Assembly (NCBI RefSeq): GCF_002002735.1
Contig: NZ_MUNY01000046.1
Span: 46,574 to 110,573 of the forward strand
Length of the DNA stretch: 64,000 nt
Source of the DNA: Algoriphagus sp. A40
GTDB taxonomy: Bacteria > Bacteroidota > Bacteroidia > Cytophagales > Cyclobacteriaceae
Direction of reading: 5' to 3'
Numbering within the stretch: the first letter of the stretch is position 1; each line of letters begins with the position of its first letter. The notes under the pieces were generated by a model, which did no database searches, was not told where the DNA came from, and worked only from the letters and a program-made list of their open reading frames with translations. The position numbers were made by a program, and so were the translations under genes. Shown piece by piece: positions 60,443 through 64,000 of this stretch.

Positions 60443-60475
60443 GTACTAAAGATATTGTCTTGGGACAAAAATAAG

Positions 60476-60500
60476 AAAGCCCCGATTGGGTCGGGGCTTT
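60476..60500 (-). terminator. Intrinsic terminator after ftsH
   Basis: AAAGCCCCGA (60476-60485) pairs exactly with TCGGGGCTTT (60491-60500) with a 5-base loop; minus-strand transcripts then read TTATTTTTG. It begins 6 bases beyond the stop at 60506. Confidence 0.85.
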
Positions 60501-60505
60501 CTGGA

Positions 60506-62560
60506 TTATTTTTCTGCGTTCTCTTCAGGAACTTCCTCTTTCGCAGGCTCTGGATCTGCATGGTCACCTTCAACTTTAGGTTCGCCAAGTATAGCTGGCA
60601 CTTTGTCTTTTTTATTTGTAAATGCCTGGTAAGTAGTCTCTTTTGCAAAAGGTCTTTTTCCAATCAGTTTTTCCAAATCAGCCTGGAACAGAATTTCTTT
60701 TTCCAAAAGCTCTTTTGCAAGCACTTCCAAATGGTCTTTGTGCTCATTCAATAGAGCCAAAGTTCGGTCGTAAGCCATTTCAATCAATTTACTTACTTCC
60801 TGATCGATCATCTCAGCGGTAGCTTCTGAGTAAGGTTTGGTCATTTTGTAACCATCACTTTTACTGTCGTAGAAGGAAATGTTGCCAAGTTTGTCATTCA
60901 TTCCATACACCGAAACGATGGAATAAGCCAGTTTGGTGATTCGCTCCAGATCGCTCAATGCACCTGTGGAGATCTTTCCGAAAATGATTTGCTCGGCAGC
61001 ACGACCACCCAATGTCATACACATTTCGTCGATCAACTGTTCTGTCTGATAGAGGAATTGCTCTTTTGGTAGGTACTGCGCATATCCTAAAGCAGCAACA
61101 CCACGGGGTACAATACTCACTTTGACCAAAGGATCTGCATGCTCCAGAAACCAACCTGCCACTGCGTGACCAGCCTCGTGATAGGCTACGATTCTCTTTT
61201 CTTCAGGAGAAATGATTTTATTTTTCTTCTCCAGACCACCGATGACCCGGTCAACCGCATCCTGAAAGTCCTGCATGTCGACAGCAGTCTTGTTTCTTCG
61301 GGCGGCGATCAAAGCAGCTTCATTACATACGTTGGCGATTTCCGCACCGGCAAATCCCGGAGTTTGGGCAGCGAGTTTTTTGGGATCGATGTCATTTCCG
61401 ATTTTGATCGGAGCAAGGTGAACCTTGAAAATTGCCTCTCGTCCGACGATATCCGGCTTGTCAATGGAGATCTGACGGTCAAATCGACCCGGTCTTAGCA
61501 AAGCACTGTCGAGTACATCAGGTCGGTTGGTTGCAGCCAGGACGATTACTCCGGAATCAGTTCCGAAACCGTCCATTTCGACCAAGAGTGAGTTCAGTGT
61601 GTTTTCTCTTTCGTCGTTAGACCCCGGCATTTGGCCTTTTCCTCTGGATCTACCAATCGCATCAATCTCGTCAATGAAGATGATACACGGTGCTTTTTCT
61701 TTGGCTTGCTTAAACAAGTCACGTACTCTGGCCGCACCTACACCGACGAACATTTCGACGAAATCTGAGCCTGAAAGTGTGAAGAAAGGTACTCCAGCTT
61801 CTCCTGCTACGGCTTTGGCAAGCAACGTTTTACCGGTACCTGGAGGTCCAACGAGCAATGCTCCTTTTGGAATTTTACCTCCCAGTTTGGTGAATTTTCC
61901 GGGATTCTTAAGGAACTCAACGATTTCCTGAATTTCCTCTTTTGCTTCATCCAAACCTGCGACATTGTCAAATGTGATTTTGACTTTGTTTTCAGCATCG
62001 AAAAGCTGGGCTTTTGATTTTCCAACATTGAAAATCTGCCCACCCGGACCTGATGGTCCTGCCATTCTTCGCATCATAAACCAGAAGAAAACAAACAACA
62101 GGATCAAGAATCCGAAGCTGCCAAAGTAGCTGCTCCAGTTTTCTTCATTGGTCACAGAAGCCCCAATCCGGTTTTCTTCAGATACTTTTTCTTCCAAAGC
62201 CTGAAAATCAGTTTGAAATTTATCCGAAGTGGTCACCTGCAGTGCATAGTGTGGGCCGGTTGGATTGAAGAATGAAGAATTGGACTCCAGTTCTGTTTTA
62301 TATTTTGCGTTTTGAAGTGCAGCCGGATTCAGGGTCACATCGACGCGATTCATATTCCTCACAATCACTACCTTGGAAACATCACCTGCCAAGTACATGT
62401 CTTCAAAACGCTTTTGGGTGATATCAATCACCGCACCACGCTGCTGAATCCATGTCAATCCCAAGAGTACCAAGACGGCGGCAATGATTAGCCAAAGCTG
62501 AAAATTGGGCTTTTGTGGTACTTTTGGGACAAAGTTTTTACTCTTATTTTTATCGCTCAT
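60506..62560 (-). CDS. ftsH: ATP-dependent zinc metalloprotease FtsH
   Basis: 684 residues. Two membrane helices ([18 protein letters not shown] and [18 protein letters not shown]) enclose a periplasmic domain; AAA+ ATPase with Walker A GPPGTGKT (about 238-245) and Walker [14 protein letters not shown]; zinc protease motif HEAGH (about 460-464). Degrades membrane and short-lived soluble proteins. The last 30 residues are acidic. It follows rsfS on the minus strand. Confidence 0.97.
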   Translation of the reverse strand: MSDKNKSKNFVPKVPQKPNFQLWLIIAAVLVLLGLTWIQQRGAVIDITQKRFEDMYLAGDVSKVVIVRNMNRVDVTLNPAALQNAKYKTELESNSSFFNPTGPHYALQVTTSDKFQTDFQALEEKVSEENRIGASVTNEENWSSYFGSFGFLILLFVFFWFMMRRMAGPSGPGGQIFNVGKSKAQLFDAENKVKITFDNVAGLDEAKEEIQEIVEFLKNPGKFTKLGGKIPKGALLVGPPGTGKTLLAKAVAGEAGVPFFTLSGSDFVEMFVGVGAARVRDLFKQAKEKAPCIIFIDEIDAIGRSRGKGQMPGSNDERENTLNSLLVEMDGFGTDSGVIVLAATNRPDVLDSALLRPGRFDRQISIDKPDIVGREAIFKVHLAPIKIGNDIDPKKLAAQTPGFAGAEIANVCNEAALIAARRNKTAVDMQDFQDAVDRVIGGLEKKNKIISPEEKRIVAYHEAGHAVAGWFLEHADPLVKVSIVPRGVAALGYAQYLPKEQFLYQTEQLIDEMCMTLGGRAAEQIIFGKISTGALSDLERITKLAYSIVSVYGMNDKLGNISFYDSKSDGYKMTKPYSEATAEMIDQEVSKLIEMAYDRTLALLNEHKDHLEVLAKELLEKEILFQADLEKLIGKRPFAKETTYQAFTNKKDKVPAILGEPKVEGDHADPEPAKEEVPEENAEK

Positions 62561-62626
62561 CGCTTTTATGGAAATTCTGTAAACTTAAGGTAAAACGGCG
62601 TAACCTTTGGAAGGTTTATCCGGGAT

Positions 62627-62974
62627 TTAATTGACCAGAGTTGTTTTGGCATCTCCCCAAAGCTCTTCCAGGCCGTAATATTCTCTCTTTTCTTTCATGA
62701 ATATATGGACTACAACATTGACAAAGTCCATCAAAACCCATTCTCCGTTTGCTCTTCCTTCCACCCGCCAGGCTGGATTTTCCCCAACCTTGTGAACTTC
62801 CTCTTCGATTGACTTTGAAATAGCCTCAAGTTGGGTGTCGGAGTTGCCCGAACAGATCACAAAAAATTCGGATACCGCGTTTTTGATTTTTCTAAGATCC
62901 AAAACCAAAATTTCAGAAGCCTTTTTTTCTTCCATCCCCTTGATGATAACCTTGCTCAGCGCCTCTGCTGTCAT
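62627..62974 (-). CDS. rsfS: Ribosomal silencing factor RsfS
   Basis: 115 residues, the usual length. Core AISKSIEEEVHKVGENPAWRV and GEWVLMDFVNVVVHIFMKEKREYYGLEELWGDA match the RsfS/Iojap family. Binds ribosomal protein uL14 and stops joining of 30S and 50S subunits when nutrients are short. It lies upstream of ftsH in the same orientation and 58 bases from the divergent birA start. Confidence 0.95.
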   Translation of the reverse strand: MTAEALSKVIIKGMEEKKASEILVLDLRKIKNAVSEFFVICSGNSDTQLEAISKSIEEEVHKVGENPAWRVEGRANGEWVLMDFVNVVVHIFMKEKREYYGLEELWGDAKTTLVN

Positions 62975-63032
62975 ATATTAATTTAATTTTATGCGGCGAT
63001 TAAATTACCCAAAACAGCCGAACAGAAAAACA

Positions 63033-63797
63033 ATGTATAAAATTCTTGCCAACACGATTTTTTTGGGGAAAGATGTTCTTTTCCTGCCAGAGTGTCACTC
63101 GACCAATGACAAGGCGCTCGAACTGATCCGAAGCGGACAGGCCCGTGAAGGAACCATTGTCATCTGTGCGCATCAGACACGGGGCAAGGGACAGCGGGGA
63201 AATAATTGGGAATCGGCGCCAGGGCAGAATTTAACCTTTTCTTTAGTATTGAAGCCAGGGTTTTTGGATGTTACCGAGCAATTTTTTCTGAATATGATGA
63301 TCTCGAACAGCATCCGAAAATTGCTTCAGGATTACCTGCCGGATCTTCAGGTAAAGTGGCCCAATGACTTGGTGATCCCAGACAAAGGCAAAATCGGGGG
63401 GATTTTGATCGAAAACATTCTCAGTTCCAATTCCTGGGAATTTGCAGTGGTTGGAATTGGATTGAATATTAACCAGCGCCAGTTTGGTGCAGCAAAGGCG
63501 ACTTCATTAGCATTGATTACCGGAGGGGAATTTGACCTTCAGGAGCTGTTTAGGTTATTGATTTCTCATATTGAGCAGGGGATTATTTCTTTGAAAAAAG
63601 GCAAGTTGGAAGAAATCTTGAGGGATTATCTCCAGCATTTGTTTCTTAAAGACCAGTGGGCAGTTTATAAGGAAAACGATACTGAATTTGAGGGAAAAAT
63701 TGCTGGAGTTACCCGTGATGGAAAGCTTCAAGTGAGGCTGAGAAATGGTTTAATCCGATCATTTGACCTTAAGGAAATTTCCTTCCCAAATCTTTAA
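63033..63797 (+). CDS. birA: Biotin--[acetyl-CoA-carboxylase] ligase (monofunctional BirA)
   Basis: 254 residues from MYKILANTIFLGKD; an upstream Met at 62991 is in frame but adds a stretch with no family match. The biotinyl-adenylate loop is HQTRGKGQRGNNWES, followed by VKWPNDLVIPDKGKIGGIL. There is no N-terminal HTH, so it is the class I, non-repressor form. Attaches biotin to the carboxyl carrier protein of acetyl-CoA carboxylase. Confidence 0.95.
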   Translation: MYKILANTIFLGKDVLFLPECHSTNDKALELIRSGQAREGTIVICAHQTRGKGQRGNNWESAPGQNLTFSLVLKPGFLDVTEQFFLNMMISNSIRKLLQDYLPDLQVKWPNDLVIPDKGKIGGILIENILSSNSWEFAVVGIGLNINQRQFGAAKATSLALITGGEFDLQELFRLLISHIEQGIISLKKGKLEEILRDYLQHLFLKDQWAVYKENDTEFEGKIAGVTRDGKLQVRLRNGLIRSFDLKEISFPNL

Positions 63798-63826
63798 GCG
63801 GGTTTTCAATTCCCAAATTTAAGCGG

Positions 63827-63834
63827 TAACTTTG
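63827..63834 (+). promoter_or_regulatory. Bacteroidota-type promoter of the adenosylhomocysteinase gene
   Basis: TAACTTTG matches TAnnTTTG; the -33 partner is a weak TTTTC at 63803-63807, 19 bases upstream. The start codon is 40 bases downstream. No SAH-riboswitch-like structure is visible in this short leader. Confidence 0.6.
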
Positions 63835-63873
63835 CGGCCATTAAAAGAGTTTAATTCTTTAACTATCAATAAC

Positions 63874-64000
63874 ATGTCAGAAATTAAATCTGAAAAATTC
63901 ATTCAGTACAAAGTAAAAGACATCTCACTTGCCGAGTGGGGGAGAAAAGAAATCAGGTTGGCTGAGGCAGAAATGCCTGGTTTGATGGCTTTGAGAGCTG
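63874..64000 (+). CDS. ahcY: Adenosylhomocysteinase, N-terminal part only
   Basis: 42 codons before the window ends: [20 protein letters not shown] then [20 protein letters not shown]. [26 protein letters not shown] is the invariant start of S-adenosylhomocysteine hydrolase, which splits SAH to adenosine and homocysteine. Truncated by the window, not by mutation. Confidence 0.95.
   Translation, partial: MSEIKSEKFIQYKVKDISLAEWGRKEIRLAEAEMPGLMALRA

Noticed and set aside
63798..63873. SAH or other riboswitch before the adenosylhomocysteinase gene
   Set aside because: The leader is only about 35 bases after the promoter box and contains no matching helices.
1..64000. tRNA, rRNA, insertion sequences, prophage
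   Set aside because: I looked for clover-leaf arms, rRNA landmarks, transposase motifs and phage genes on both strands and saw none. A covariance search would be needed to exclude a tRNA formally.

Overview
The window looks like chromosome of a Bacteroidota bacterium, most likely of the Cytophagales (Cyclobacteriaceae type). The reasons are the protein families (M56/BlaR1 with BlaI, DUF6600, DUF3472, haem-binding domain proteins, Reg_prop-like propellers, GAFTDA-type response regulator), two good TAnnTTTG promoter boxes, low-to-moderate G+C, and an envelope typical of this group. The genus is inference. No rRNA, tRNA, CRISPR array, transposase or integrase was found.

Region 1 (1-12.6 kb) is an accessory strip. 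A secreted propeller protein is followed by a MazEF-type toxin-antitoxin pair, a small membrane protein/XRE regulator pair with its own operator, a large RapA-type SWI2/SNF2 ATPase, an FkbM methyltransferase, a lipoprotein, an acyl-CoA ligase and a VapBC pair. Nearly every boundary between these modules carries copies of three short interspersed repeats (called here R1, R2 and R3).

Region 2 (12.6-34.7 kb) is mostly envelope and carbon metabolism: a large BNR/sortilin-like secreted protein, a DUF6600 protein, a CPA1 antiporter, two Gfo/Idh/MocA oxidoreductases, a haem-binding protein, a zinc alcohol dehydrogenase, a DUF3472 protein, the three-gene proton-translocating transhydrogenase operon (pntAA-pntAB-pntB), rnhB and a GH63-like glucosidase. 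Clear intrinsic hairpins separate many transcription units.

Region 3 (34.7-53.3 kb) begins with a BlaI/BlaR1 pair behind two perfect dyad operators, then a small protein that repeats the BlaR1 tail, and an FKBP-like lipoprotein. There follow a MurG-like glycosyltransferase abutting a metallophosphoesterase, an ECF sigma factor with a very short membrane partner overlapping lgt, an S9 peptidase, gltS, several small secreted proteins, a monohaem cytochrome, an ArnT-like membrane glycosyltransferase, and an operon of a lipoprotein alpha-carbonic anhydrase with a DcaP-like porin.

Region 4 (53.6-55.5 kb) is a scar: a gene broken by an in-frame TGA, a REPIN-like inverted repeat, a 96-base remnant of a histidine-kinase 3' end, and a PIN-domain toxin with a 53-residue overlapping partner. 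The intact kinase follows, and its own 3' end matches the remnant. The cassette therefore sits between two copies of the kinase 3' end that differ mainly by silent changes. I regard this as the most interesting structure in the window.

Region 5 (55.4-64 kb) is core: kinase and NtrC-type regulator, a SlyD-like isomerase divergent across a palindromic site, lpxH, ftsH, rsfS, birA and the start of the adenosylhomocysteinase gene, cut by the window end.
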